From positions 1 through 12,690 of the forward strand of contig NZ_CAJTUX010000074.1 of NCBI RefSeq assembly GCF_910579365.1: a stretch of 12,690 nt of DNA. Direction: 5' to 3'. The notes under the pieces were generated by a model. It did not search any database and was not told the DNA's origin. It saw only the letters and a program-made list of their open reading frames with translations. Shown piece after piece: positions 1-7,169 of the stretch. Numbering within the stretch: position 1 is the stretch's first letter; each line of letters begins with the position of its first letter. Position numbers and translations under genes: made by a program. This DNA is from an uncultured Oscillibacter sp. GTDB taxonomy: Bacteria > Bacillota > Clostridia > Oscillospirales > Oscillospiraceae.

Positions 1-1
1 G

Positions 2-718
2 GCCAGCGGCTTTTACGTGGACCGGGTGGCCGGGTTTTCCGAGGGCTTCCCCCTGGAAGGGGAGGAGGGCCTGATGGAGGGCGATATCTTCTACAAAATT
101 GACGGCTGGCGGACGTACCTCCGGGGGGACGCCGCCCTGTTTCTCCGGTTCAACGACGGCCAGGGCGTGGACATAGAGGTCATCCGGGACGGGGAGAAGG
201 TGGTGCTGAAGGACCTGCCCTTGTACCGGGGAACCTATGACGGGGAGCCGGGCCGCTTTGGGCTGCGGGTGGGGGTCCAGATGGTCCCCGCCGGATTTGG
301 AACCACAGTGCGGTTCATCGGCTATCAGACGCTGGATTTCATCCAGCAGGTCTGGTTCAGTCTGGTTCAGCTGATCAAGGGCAACTTGGGCACGGAGGAT
401 GTCCGGGGCCCGGTGGGCATTGTCTCCGAGATCACCGAGGTGGGAAAGGCCTCAGAGACCGTCTCCAGGGCGGTGCAGAACATTGCCTATTTCGCGGCGC
501 TGATCGCGGTAAACCTGGCGGTGATGAACATGCTGCCCATTCCGGCTCTGGACGGCGGACGTGTCTTCTTCCTGGTGGTGGACGCGGCGGCTATGTTCCT
601 CTTTAAACGCAGGGTGCCGGTGAAATATCAGGCGGCGGTAAACGCGGCGGGCTTCGCCCTGCTGATGGGCGTGATGCTGCTGGTAACTCTTCGGGATGTG
701 ACAAGACTGTTCCAGTGA
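2..718 (+). CDS. rseP: RseP/RasP site-2 zinc metalloprotease, C-terminal part (5' end outside window)
   Basis: This is the C-terminal part of a membrane-embedded site-2 protease, which cuts transmembrane substrates such as anti-sigma factors and signal-peptide remnants within the bilayer. The frame is open from base 2, so the gene enters from the left; the GTG at 17 is an internal Val codon. The first ~75 codons form a PDZ domain (GFYVDRV at the start, then LMEGDIFYKIDG). A membrane-associated stretch follows, then the family's second signature NMLPIPALDGG at about nt 527-559. Its Asp (nt 551-553) is the expected third zinc ligand. A final TM segment (about nt 640-690) leads to a short tail. 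The HExxH motif lies upstream of the window and cannot be checked. The stop is 13 nt before ispG, consistent with one transcript. The identification rests on the PDZ-plus-LDGG architecture and the rseP-ispG-polC order known from Firmicutes. Confidence 0.93.
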   Translation, partial: ASGFYVDRVAGFSEGFPLEGEEGLMEGDIFYKIDGWRTYLRGDAALFLRFNDGQGVDIEVIRDGEKVVLKDLPLYRGTYDGEPGRFGLRVGVQMVPAGFGTTVRFIGYQTLDFIQQVWFSLVQLIKGNLGTEDVRGPVGIVSEITEVGKASETVSRAVQNIAYFAALIAVNLAVMNMLPIPALDGGRVFFLVVDAAAMFLFKRRVPVKYQAAVNAAGFALLMGVMLLVTLRDVTRLFQ

Positions 719-731
719 GAGGGGGAGGACT

Positions 732-1769
732 ATGACCAGACGCCTGATGGTGGGCAAGGCGCCGGTGGGCGGCGGCGCGTCGGTGTCGATTCAGTCCATG
801 TGCAGCACAAAGACGGACGATGTGGCCGCTACCGTGGCCCAGATCAAGGCCCTGGAGGCCGCCGGGTGCGAGATCGTCCGGGTGGCCGTTCCGGACCAGG
901 CGGCGGCGGAAGCGGTGGACAAGATCAAAGAGCGGATTTCCATCCCGCTGATTGCCGACATTCATTTCAACTACAAACTGGCCCTGGAGTGCGCGGAGCG
1001 GGGCATTGACGCCATCCGCATCAACCCCGGCAACATCGGCGGGGAGGAGAAGGTCAAGGCGGTGGCGGACGCCTGCCGGACGCGGGGCATTCCCATTCGG
1101 GTGGGCGTCAACGGCGGGTCGCTGGAGAAGGAGCTCCGGGCAAAGTACGGCGGCGTTACCGCGGAGGCCTTGGTGGAAAGCGCCCTGGGGCAGGTCCGCC
1201 TCTTGAATAAGTTTGACTTTGACGACATCTGCATCTCCGTCAAATGCTCGGATGTGCCCCTGACCATGGCGGCCTATCTGGCCCTCAGCCAACGGACGGA
1301 CTATCCCCTCCACCTGGGTGTCACCGAGGCGGGAACGCCTTCTATGGGCATGGTGAAATCCGCCATGGGCATCGGGGGGCTCTTGTGCCTGGGGGTCGGC
1401 GACACCATCCGGGTGACGCTGACCGCCGACCCGGTGGAGGAAATCTATGCCGCCCGGAAGATTTTAAGGGCGGCGGGCCTCCGGAAGGAGGGGGTGAATC
1501 TGATTGCCTGTCCCACCTGCGGCCGGACGCGGATTGACCTCATCCCCATAGCGGAGGAGGTGGAGCGGCGGCTGGCGGACTGCGAAAAAAACATCACCGT
1601 GGCGGTGATGGGCTGCGCCGTCAACGGCCCCGGAGAGGCCGCTGCCGCCGACATCGGCATTGCCGGTGGGAAGGGCGAGGGTTTGTTGTTCCGCAAGGGG
1701 GAGATTTTGTACAAGGTTCCCCAGGAGCGGCTGGTGGACGCGCTGATGGAGGAGATCGAGAAGCTGTGA
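732..1769 (+). CDS. ispG: 4-hydroxy-3-methylbut-2-enyl diphosphate synthase (IspG/GcpE)
   Basis: IspG is the penultimate MEP-pathway enzyme. It reductively opens 2-C-methyl-D-erythritol 2,4-cyclodiphosphate to HMBPP using a [4Fe-4S] cluster fed by flavodoxin or ferredoxin. The 345-residue product has the bacterial two-domain layout. An N-terminal TIM barrel runs to about residue 250, with hallmark segments VSIQSM near residue 20, EIVRVAVPD near 50 and AIRINPGNIGG near 95. A C-terminal cluster domain follows. The cluster ligands are visible: Cys260 and Cys263 in CPTCGR, Cys295 in MGCAVNGPGE, and Glu302 at the end of that motif. No plant-type insert is present. The ATG at 732 follows a GAGAGGGGGAG ribosome site that overlaps the rseP stop, and the length is normal for bacteria. 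The position between rseP and polC is typical of Clostridia and shows that this organism makes isoprenoids by the MEP route. Confidence 0.98.
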   Translation: MTRRLMVGKAPVGGGASVSIQSMCSTKTDDVAATVAQIKALEAAGCEIVRVAVPDQAAAEAVDKIKERISIPLIADIHFNYKLALECAERGIDAIRINPGNIGGEEKVKAVADACRTRGIPIRVGVNGGSLEKELRAKYGGVTAEALVESALGQVRLLNKFDFDDICISVKCSDVPLTMAAYLALSQRTDYPLHLGVTEAGTPSMGMVKSAMGIGGLLCLGVGDTIRVTLTADPVEEIYAARKILRAAGLRKEGVNLIACPTCGRTRIDLIPIAEEVERRLADCEKNITVAVMGCAVNGPGEAAAADIGIAGGKGEGLLFRKGEILYKVPQERLVDALMEEIEKL

Positions 1770-1814
1770 CACGGCGGAAGCCAGGCTGGAAGGGAGGAAG
1801 ACGAGGGAAACGCT

Positions 1815-4800
1815 ATGTCGAGAAACATCCCATTTTTTGAAATGTTCGCCGAACTGCCGGCGCCGGCGGAGCTGCGGCTCCGTCTGGCGGGGGCGGAGAT
1901 TACCCACGCCTGCATCGATCAGGCGGAGGGGGCCATTGTCCTGGACACGGCGGTGAAGACCCCCCTGAGCCAGGAGGACCTCCGGGAACTGGAGGAGACC
2001 CTCAAAGCGGTCTACGGCTTCCGGAAGGCAGCGCTGAACGTCACCTGCACGGCTCCGCCGCCCCCTGCGGCTAGCCCCGCGCCCCAGGGCGGCGGGGACA
2101 AAGCGGCGCCGAAAAAGAAGCCGGGTAAAATTCTGATGGGAAAACCCGTCAAGGCAAAGCCCGGCCCCGTGTCGGCGCTGAACGTGAAGATGGGCACGGC
2201 GACGGTGTCGGGCAAGGTCTTCGCGTTCGAGTGCCGGGAGACCCGGCGGCCCGGCCTGTGGCGGCTGAGCTTTGACATGACCGACGGCACCGGCTCCGTC
2301 ACTGTCCAGAAAAATCTGTCCGCCGGGGAGGCGCAGGCTCTGGGGGGGGCCGTGAAGCCTGGTATGTGGCTCACGGTGCAGGGAAAGATGGAGCCCACCT
2401 GGGACGGAAAGGACATCCAGCTCAACCCCCAGCATATCAACGTCATCGAACACGAGGAGCGGCAGGACACCGCTCCTGTAAAGCGCGTGGAGCTTCATCT
2501 CCACACCAAAATGAGCAACATGGACGCCCTCACCGACACCAAGGAGGTCATTCAGGAGGCCGTCCGTTGGGGGCACCCCGCCATTGCCATCACGGACCAC
2601 GGCGTCGCGCAGTCCTTTCCGGACGCGTGGCATGCCGCCGGAAGCAAGATCAAGGTCCTCTATGGTGTAGAGGGCTATTTCATCAACAATGTGGACGACC
2701 GCATTGCGGTCCACGGGTCCCAGGACATCCCCCTGGACGGGGAGGTCGTCTGCTTTGATATTGAGACCACCGGCCTCCGGGTGGACCGGGAGGCCATTAC
2801 GGAGATCGGCGCGGTGGTGCTGAAGAACGGGGAGATTGCGGAGCGGTTCCAGACTTTCGTGAACCCCGGGAGACGGCTGACGCCGGAGATCATCGGCCTC
2901 ACCGGCATTACCGACGAGATGCTCAAAGACGCGCCCAAGCCCGCCGAGGCCCTGGCGGACTTTTTAAAGTTCGTGAACGGGCGGCCTCTGGCGGCTCACA
3001 ACGCGGAGTTTGACATCGGCTTTATCCGCAAGGGCTGCCGGGAGGCGGGACTGGACTTCCATCCCACTTACATCGACTCCCTGATTCTGGCCCAGAATCT
3101 GCTGCCGGGCCTGGGAAAGTACAAGCTGGACATCGTGGCGGAGCATCTGGACCTGCCCGCCTTCAACCATCACCGGGCCAGCGACGACGCGGCCACGGTG
3201 GGCTATATGCTGATTCCTTTTTGGAAAATGCTCCATGAGAAAGGGATTCACACCCTCCAGGCTGTCAACGGCGAGATGGAAAAGCTGCGGCCCCTGGGAG
3301 GGAAGTCCAACCGCTTCCCCAAACACATCATTCTGCTGGCCCGGAATAAAGTGGGGCTGAAAAACCTCTACCAGATGATCTCCGACTCCAACTTGAAATA
3401 CTTCAAGCGGGTGCCCATTATCCCCAAGAGCCTTTTGAAGGAGCACCGGGAGGGCGTCATCGTGGGGGCGGCCTGTGAGGCGGGGGAGCTGTTCCAGGCC
3501 GTGAAGGACCACAAGGACTGGGACGAGCTGCGGCGCATTGCCTCCTTCTACGATTATCTGGAGATTCAGCCCCTTTGCAACAACTGGTTCATGCTGCGCA
3601 ACGGCGACGCCCGGAGCGAGGAGGACCTGCGGGAGTTCAACCGGACCATCGTCCGCCTGGGGGAGGAGCTGCGCAAGCCCGTCTGCGCCACCGGGGACGT
3701 GCATTTCCGGGAGCCGGAGGACGAGGTGTTCCGGCACATTCTGCTGGCGTCCAAGAAGTTCCCCGACGCCAACGAGGCCCTGCCCATCTACTTCAAGACC
3801 ACGGACGAGATGCTGGAGGAGTTCTCCTATTTGGGGAAGGAGAAGGCCTACGAGGTGGTGGTGGCCAACACCCGGCTGGTGGCGGATCAGGTCGAGACCT
3901 TTGAGCTGCTGCCCAAGGAGCTCTTCCCCCCGAAGCTGGAGAACTCGGAGGAGGACTTGAACCGTCTAGTCTGGGAGAAGGTCCACCGCCTCTACGGCGA
4001 GGACCCGCCCCAGCTCATCGTGGACCGGCTGAATGTGGAGCTGGGTGGCATTTTGGGGAAATACGACGTGGTCTACGTGTCTGCCCAGAAGCTGGTGCAG
4101 CGCTCTTTGGAAAACGGCTATCTGGTGGGTTCCCGGGGCTCCGTCGGGTCGTCTCTGGCGGCCTATATGTCCGGCATCACCGAGGTCAATTCCCTGCCGC
4201 CCCACTACCGCTGCCCAAAGTGCAAAAACAGCGAATTCATCCAGGACGGTTCCTACGGCTGCGGCGCGGACATGCCGGACAAGGTCTGCCCGGTCTGCGG
4301 GACCAAGTACGAGAAGGACGGGTTCGACATTCCCTTTGAGACCTTCCTGGGCTTTGGCGGCGGCAAGGTGCCGGACATCGACCTGAACTTCTCCGGCGAG
4401 TACCAGGCTCGGGCTCACCGCCATGCCATCGAGATGTTTGGCGAGACCCAGGTCTTCCGGGCGGGAACCATCGGCACCCTGGCGGAGAAGACTGCCTATG
4501 GCTTTGTGAAAAAGTATCTGGAGGAGAATCAGATAACCGCCGGCCGGGCGGAGGAAAACCGCCTCACCCTGGGCTGTGTGGGCGTCCGCCGGACCACCGG
4601 ACAGCATCCGGGGGGACTGGTGGTGGTCCCGGCGGACAAGAGCATGGAGGATTTCTGCCCCGTTCAGCACCCGGCGGACGCCGACGATTCCGACACCATC
4701 ACCACCCATTTTGAATATCACTCCATGGAGGCGAATCTCTTAAAGCTGGACATGCTGGGGCACGATGACCCGACCATGGTCCGGATGATGCAGGACCTGA

Positions 4801-5804
4801 CCGGCATGGACCCCCAGAAAATCCCTTTGGACGACCCGGACACCATGTCCATCTTCATCTCCAGCAAGGTGCTGGGTTACGAGAATGACGAGATTCTGGG
4901 TCCCACCGGGGCGGTGGCTATCCCGGAGTTCAACACCCGCTTCACCCGGCAGATGCTCATAGACACCCAGCCTAAGGATTTTAACACCTTGGTTCGGCTC
5001 TCCGGCTTCTCCCATGGAACCGATGTGTGGCTGGGCAACGCCAGAGAGCTGATTGTCAGCGGAACGGCCAGCGTTCTGGAGACGGTGGGCTGCCGGGACG
5101 ACATCATGCTCTATCTGATTCAAAAGGGTCTGGACCCTAAGATGAGCTTCAAGATCATGGAGTCCGTCCGAAAGGGAAAGGTGAAGAAGGGGGGCTTCGA
5201 GCCCGGCTGGAAAGAGGCCATGCAGGAGCACGACGTGCCGGAGTGGTATATCGACTCCCTGGCCAAGATCGGATATCTCTTCCCCAAGGCGCACGCCGTC
5301 GCCTACGTTATGATGGCCTTCCGGATTGCCTGGTATAAGGTCCATGAGCCTCTGGCGTTCTACGCCACCTTTTTCACGGTACGGGCAAAGGCTTTTGACG
5401 CGGAGTATTGCTGTGCCGGAAAGGACGCGGTGAAGAAAAAAATCCGGGAGATCGAGAACAACAAGGACGCCACCGCCGTGGAGCAGAATCTGCTGACCAC
5501 GCTGGAGGTTTGCTATGAGTTCTACCTCCGGGGCTTCCATTTTGAGACCATCGACATCTACCGCTCCGAGGCCGCGCGGTTCGTGGTCACAGAGGGAGGG
5601 CTTCTTCCGCCCTTCACCACCGTCCACGGCCTGGGAGAGGCAGCGGCCTTGGACACGGTGGAGAAACGGAAGGGGAAGGAGTTCATCTCCATTGAGGAGT
5701 TCGCCCTGTGCTGTAATAAGCTCTCCAAGACCCACATTGAGCAGCTGAAGGCCCTGGGGGCCTTCGCGGGAATGGCGGAGACCAGCCAGATAACGTTGTT
5801 CTAA
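1815..5804 (+). CDS. polC: DNA polymerase III alpha subunit, PolC type
   Basis: This is the replicative leading-strand polymerase of Firmicutes, with built-in proofreading. Domain order in the 1329 residues: a short N-terminal domain (1-75); an Ala/Pro/Lys-rich linker (76-115); an OB fold (about 118-215); a PHP domain beginning at HLH (His228, His230) with Asp261-His262; an inserted DEDDh exonuclease (about 310-475: Asp315, Glu317, Asp400, His453, Asp458); and the rest of PHP. The polymerase core has RGSVGSS, a Cys-rich zinc site (Cys800, 803, 816, 825, 828) and catalytic Asp854, Asp856 (PDIDLN) and Asp979 (KLDMLGHDDP). The protein ends in QITLF, matching the extreme C-terminal sliding-clamp motif QLSLF of Bacillus PolC. 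It is about 100 residues shorter than the 1437-residue Bacillus enzyme, with the shortfall ahead of the OB fold. The start ATG has GAGGGA 6 nt upstream and a stronger GGGAGGAAG further back. All catalytic residues are intact. Confidence 0.98.
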   Translation: MSRNIPFFEMFAELPAPAELRLRLAGAEITHACIDQAEGAIVLDTAVKTPLSQEDLRELEETLKAVYGFRKAALNVTCTAPPPPAASPAPQGGGDKAAPKKKPGKILMGKPVKAKPGPVSALNVKMGTATVSGKVFAFECRETRRPGLWRLSFDMTDGTGSVTVQKNLSAGEAQALGGAVKPGMWLTVQGKMEPTWDGKDIQLNPQHINVIEHEERQDTAPVKRVELHLHTKMSNMDALTDTKEVIQEAVRWGHPAIAITDHGVAQSFPDAWHAAGSKIKVLYGVEGYFINNVDDRIAVHGSQDIPLDGEVVCFDIETTGLRVDREAITEIGAVVLKNGEIAERFQTFVNPGRRLTPEIIGLTGITDEMLKDAPKPAEALADFLKFVNGRPLAAHNAEFDIGFIRKGCREAGLDFHPTYIDSLILAQNLLPGLGKYKLDIVAEHLDLPAFNHHRASDDAATVGYMLIPFWKMLHEKGIHTLQAVNGEMEKLRPLGGKSNRFPKHIILLARNKVGLKNLYQMISDSNLKYFKRVPIIPKSLLKEHREGVIVGAACEAGELFQAVKDHKDWDELRRIASFYDYLEIQPLCNNWFMLRNGDARSEEDLREFNRTIVRLGEELRKPVCATGDVHFREPEDEVFRHILLASKKFPDANEALPIYFKTTDEMLEEFSYLGKEKAYEVVVANTRLVADQVETFELLPKELFPPKLENSEEDLNRLVWEKVHRLYGEDPPQLIVDRLNVELGGILGKYDVVYVSAQKLVQRSLENGYLVGSRGSVGSSLAAYMSGITEVNSLPPHYRCPKCKNSEFIQDGSYGCGADMPDKVCPVCGTKYEKDGFDIPFETFLGFGGGKVPDIDLNFSGEYQARAHRHAIEMFGETQVFRAGTIGTLAEKTAYGFVKKYLEENQITAGRAEENRLTLGCVGVRRTTGQHPGGLVVVPADKSMEDFCPVQHPADADDSDTITTHFEYHSMEANLLKLDMLGHDDPTMVRMMQDLTGMDPQKIPLDDPDTMSIFISSKVLGYENDEILGPTGAVAIPEFNTRFTRQMLIDTQPKDFNTLVRLSGFSHGTDVWLGNARELIVSGTASVLETVGCRDDIMLYLIQKGLDPKMSFKIMESVRKGKVKKGGFEPGWKEAMQEHDVPEWYIDSLAKIGYLFPKAHAVAYVMMAFRIAWYKVHEPLAFYATFFTVRAKAFDAEYCCAGKDAVKKKIREIENNKDATAVEQNLLTTLEVCYEFYLRGFHFETIDIYRSEAARFVVTEGGLLPPFTTVHGLGEAAALDTVEKRKGKEFISIEEFALCCNKLSKTHIEQLKALGAFAGMAETSQITLF

Positions 5805-5823
5805 GAGCCCCTGTTCGCCGCAA

Positions 5824-5856
5824 AAAGAGCCGCTGTGCAAAGCACAGCGGCTCTTT
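5824..5856. terminator. Bidirectional Rho-independent terminator between polC and the tetR pair
   Basis: A perfect 15-bp inverted repeat (5824-5838 and 5842-5856, arm AAAGAGCCGCTGTGC) has a 3-nt AAA loop. Read rightward it closes the polC transcript 19 nt after its stop, with a short TTT run forming the end of the stem. Read leftward it is followed by TTTTT (complement of 5822-5826), which makes it an intrinsic terminator for the convergent tetR transcript as well. Its last base overlaps the stop codon of the leftward tetR gene. Confidence 0.88.
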
Positions 5857-6425
5857 CATGTATCCCCATCGTGGGCCAGCGCCCGCTTTAAAAGCATCTC
5901 GGTCATGCCCTCGCCCAGAAGGCAGAGCCGCCGGAACTGTCCGCCTATATCATAGCGCATCCCGCTGTTCAACCACTCGATGATCTGGCCGAAGCATTCG
6001 CACTGATAGAAGCGGACGATGATCTCCCGGTCCTCCTGCCGGATGGGTACGCCGCCGAAAGCAGCGGCAGCATACTTCCGGACCACCTGCCGGCAGATGT
6101 CCATCAGACACAGCTCAAAGAGGTCCCGGTGGGCGGACTGGTTGATGTGGAGCATGGCTTGACGGTGCTCCAGGGCAAACGCCGCCGCAGTTTCCAGGCA
6201 GTCCGCCAGCGAGGGGGAGGGGCCCTGGGCCGCAATGATGCGGCTGGCATAGTCTGTAATGATTTCCTCCAGCAGGGCGGGGATGTCCTTGAAGTGGTAG
6301 TAGAAGGAATTCCGGTTGATTCCGCAGTCCCGGACAATGTCGGTGACGGTGATTTCCCGGAGGGGGCGCTCCTCCAGCAGCTTGAGGAAGGAGGCCTTCA
6401 CCGCCTCCTTGGCGGGAGAGGTCAT
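5856..6425 (-). CDS. TetR/AcrR-family transcriptional regulator (second gene of tetR pair)
   Basis: This is a predicted dimeric DNA-binding regulator of 189 residues. The N-terminal TetR helix-turn-helix covers about residues 8-50 (EITVTDIVRDCGINRNSFYYHF), with the recognition helix around 36-45. The rest is the helical ligand/dimer domain. It includes GQIIEWLNSGM near residues 150-160, a pattern I associate with the small TetR group that has a TetR_C_8/DhaS-like C-terminus. The start ATG overlaps the stop of the upstream tetR as ATGA. It has its own ribosome site AGGGAGGG (6433-6440), 7 nt away, so the two genes are probably translationally coupled. It ends in the shared terminator. No local target is proven; the nearest candidate is the divergent exported-protein/MMPL unit. 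Ligand unknown. Confidence 0.9.
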   Translation of the reverse strand: MTSPAKEAVKASFLKLLEERPLREITVTDIVRDCGINRNSFYYHFKDIPALLEEIITDYASRIIAAQGPSPSLADCLETAAAFALEHRQAMLHINQSAHRDLFELCLMDICRQVVRKYAAAAFGGVPIRQEDREIIVRFYQCECFGQIIEWLNSGMRYDIGGQFRRLCLLGEGMTEMLLKRALAHDGDT

Positions 6426-7027
6426 GAACGTTCCCTCCCTTCACCGCCGGGGAAGAGACTGGCGGCGGCGGCCTCCGCCATATGCTGGGCGGAGAAAAGC
6501 AGGTCCTCCTTCGGCAGGGCCATGTCCTGGGCGAACCATTCCTTTAAAAGGCCGATGAACCCCCAGGCCAGAAAGTTCAGCAGATAGTCCGTCAGGCGCG
6601 GGTCCTGGGGGTGGAACCAGGTTTTCACCAGCGGCTCACCGTTCTTATGGACCAGCTGCTGGAGAGACTGGATGAAGCCGGTGGCTTCGCTGCTGGCAAA
6701 GAGGACGGTGCAGATTTCCCGGCGCTCAATGACAAAGTCCAGCACCGGCTCGAATACCGGAGCCGCGCTGCCCACGGCTACGCTCTCCTGCATGTGGGCC
6801 TCCACCAGGGACTGGAGTTCCGACAGAAGGTCCTCCTCCAGACTTTGCAGCAGCTCCGCCGTACCGGAGTAATGGAGATAAAAGGTACCGCGGTTCATGT
6901 CCGCGGCGTCCGTCACATCCCGAACGGAGATGTCAGAAAAGGTTTTGCTCTTCATCAGTTCCAGCAGACTTTCCTTCAACAGCTTGCGGGACCGGCGTGC
7001 CCGGCGGTCCTCCGGATTCTTCAGCAT
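6422..7027 (-). CDS. TetR/AcrR-family transcriptional regulator (promoter-proximal gene of tetR pair)
   Basis: A 201-residue TetR-type regulator. A basic N-terminus (residues 7-15 rich in Arg/Lys) precedes the helix-turn-helix at about residues 16-58 (ISVRDVTDAADMNRGTFYLHY), with the recognition helix near 44-53. The C-terminal helical domain includes a hydrophobic stretch near residues 146-162 (LLNFLAWGFIGLLKEWF), which could line a ligand pocket or the dimer interface. The start is firm: AAGGAGG (7034-7040, minus strand) sits 6 nt upstream of the ATG. The gene diverges from the exported-protein/transporter unit across a 142-bp region with promoters for both directions. In TetR biology that arrangement usually means the regulator represses both itself and the divergent transporter; this is inferred here. 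The same fold as its downstream neighbour with limited sequence similarity suggests an old duplication or an independent pairing. Confidence 0.92.
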   Translation of the reverse strand: MLKNPEDRRARRSRKLLKESLLELMKSKTFSDISVRDVTDAADMNRGTFYLHYSGTAELLQSLEEDLLSELQSLVEAHMQESVAVGSAAPVFEPVLDFVIERREICTVLFASSEATGFIQSLQQLVHKNGEPLVKTWFHPQDPRLTDYLLNFLAWGFIGLLKEWFAQDMALPKEDLLFSAQHMAEAAAASLFPGGEGRERS

Positions 7028-7042
7028 AAGCGGCCTCCTTGA

Positions 7043-7061
7043 GGCAAGTTAGACACTTGCC
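7043..7061. promoter_or_regulatory. Candidate TetR operator: 7-bp-arm inverted repeat
   Basis: GGCAAGT-tagac-ACTTGCC is a perfect 7-bp inverted repeat with a 5-bp centre, 19 bp in total. This fits the size and symmetry of a TetR-dimer operator. It lies within the predicted leader of the tetR transcript, immediately upstream of its AAGGAGG. A related half-site CAAGTTA recurs at 7108-7114 near the predicted rightward start point. It could instead act as an mRNA hairpin next to the ribosome site. Confidence 0.5.
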
Positions 7062-7073
7062 GGCTTTTGTCTA

Positions 7074-7102
7074 TTGACTGGATTTCCTGTTCTTACTATA
7101 AT
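7074..7102 (+). promoter_or_regulatory. Sigma-A promoter for the exported-protein/MMPL unit
   Basis: TTGACT (7074-7079), a 17-bp spacer and a perfect TATAAT (7097-7102) match the housekeeping consensus at 11 of 12 bases. The predicted start near 7109 gives a leader of about 60 nt ahead of the ATG at 7170. The strength of the match suggests a promoter that needs a repressor to be kept quiet. Its -10 box overlaps that of the opposite-strand promoter. Confidence 0.83.
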
Positions 7103-7123
7103 CGACTCAAGTTAATAAGTCAA
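7095..7123 (-). promoter_or_regulatory. Sigma-A promoter for the tetR pair
   Basis: On the minus strand, TTGACT (complement of 7118-7123), a 17-bp spacer and TATAGT (complement of 7095-7100) form a near-consensus promoter. The predicted start near 7088 gives a leader of about 60 nt to the tetR ATG at 7027. Its -10 box shares bases 7097-7100 with the rightward promoter, so the two polymerases should compete for the same DNA. Confidence 0.75.
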
Positions 7124-7157
7124 CACTAATTTTTTATCAAACAAATGTCTATCATCT

Positions 7158-7162
7158 GGAGG
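7158..7162 (+). promoter_or_regulatory. Ribosome binding site that fixes the exported-protein start
   Basis: GGAGG (7158-7162) lies only 1 nt before an ATG at 7164 but 7 nt before the in-frame ATG at 7170. The second spacing is normal, so initiation is placed at 7170. Confidence 0.8.
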
Positions 7163-7169
7163 AATGGGT

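Noticed and set aside
17..19. GTG as start of the first gene
   Set aside because: The frame is open back to the window edge with PDZ-like residues before it, and a protein starting here would lack the HExxH half of the protease.
1464..2714. Long minus-strand open frame across ispG and polC
   Set aside because: Antisense to clearly recognised conserved genes, with atypical composition and no ribosome site. Other antisense frames over rseP, ispG and polC were rejected for the same reason.
7164..7166. ATG two codons upstream as start of the exported protein
   Set aside because: Only 1 nt separates it from GGAGG; the ATG at 7170 has the proper 7-nt spacing.
7028..7169. Riboswitch or attenuator in either leader
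   Set aside because: Both predicted leaders are about 60 nt, too short for a known riboswitch aptamer plus expression platform. The only structure is the small inverted repeat better explained as an operator.
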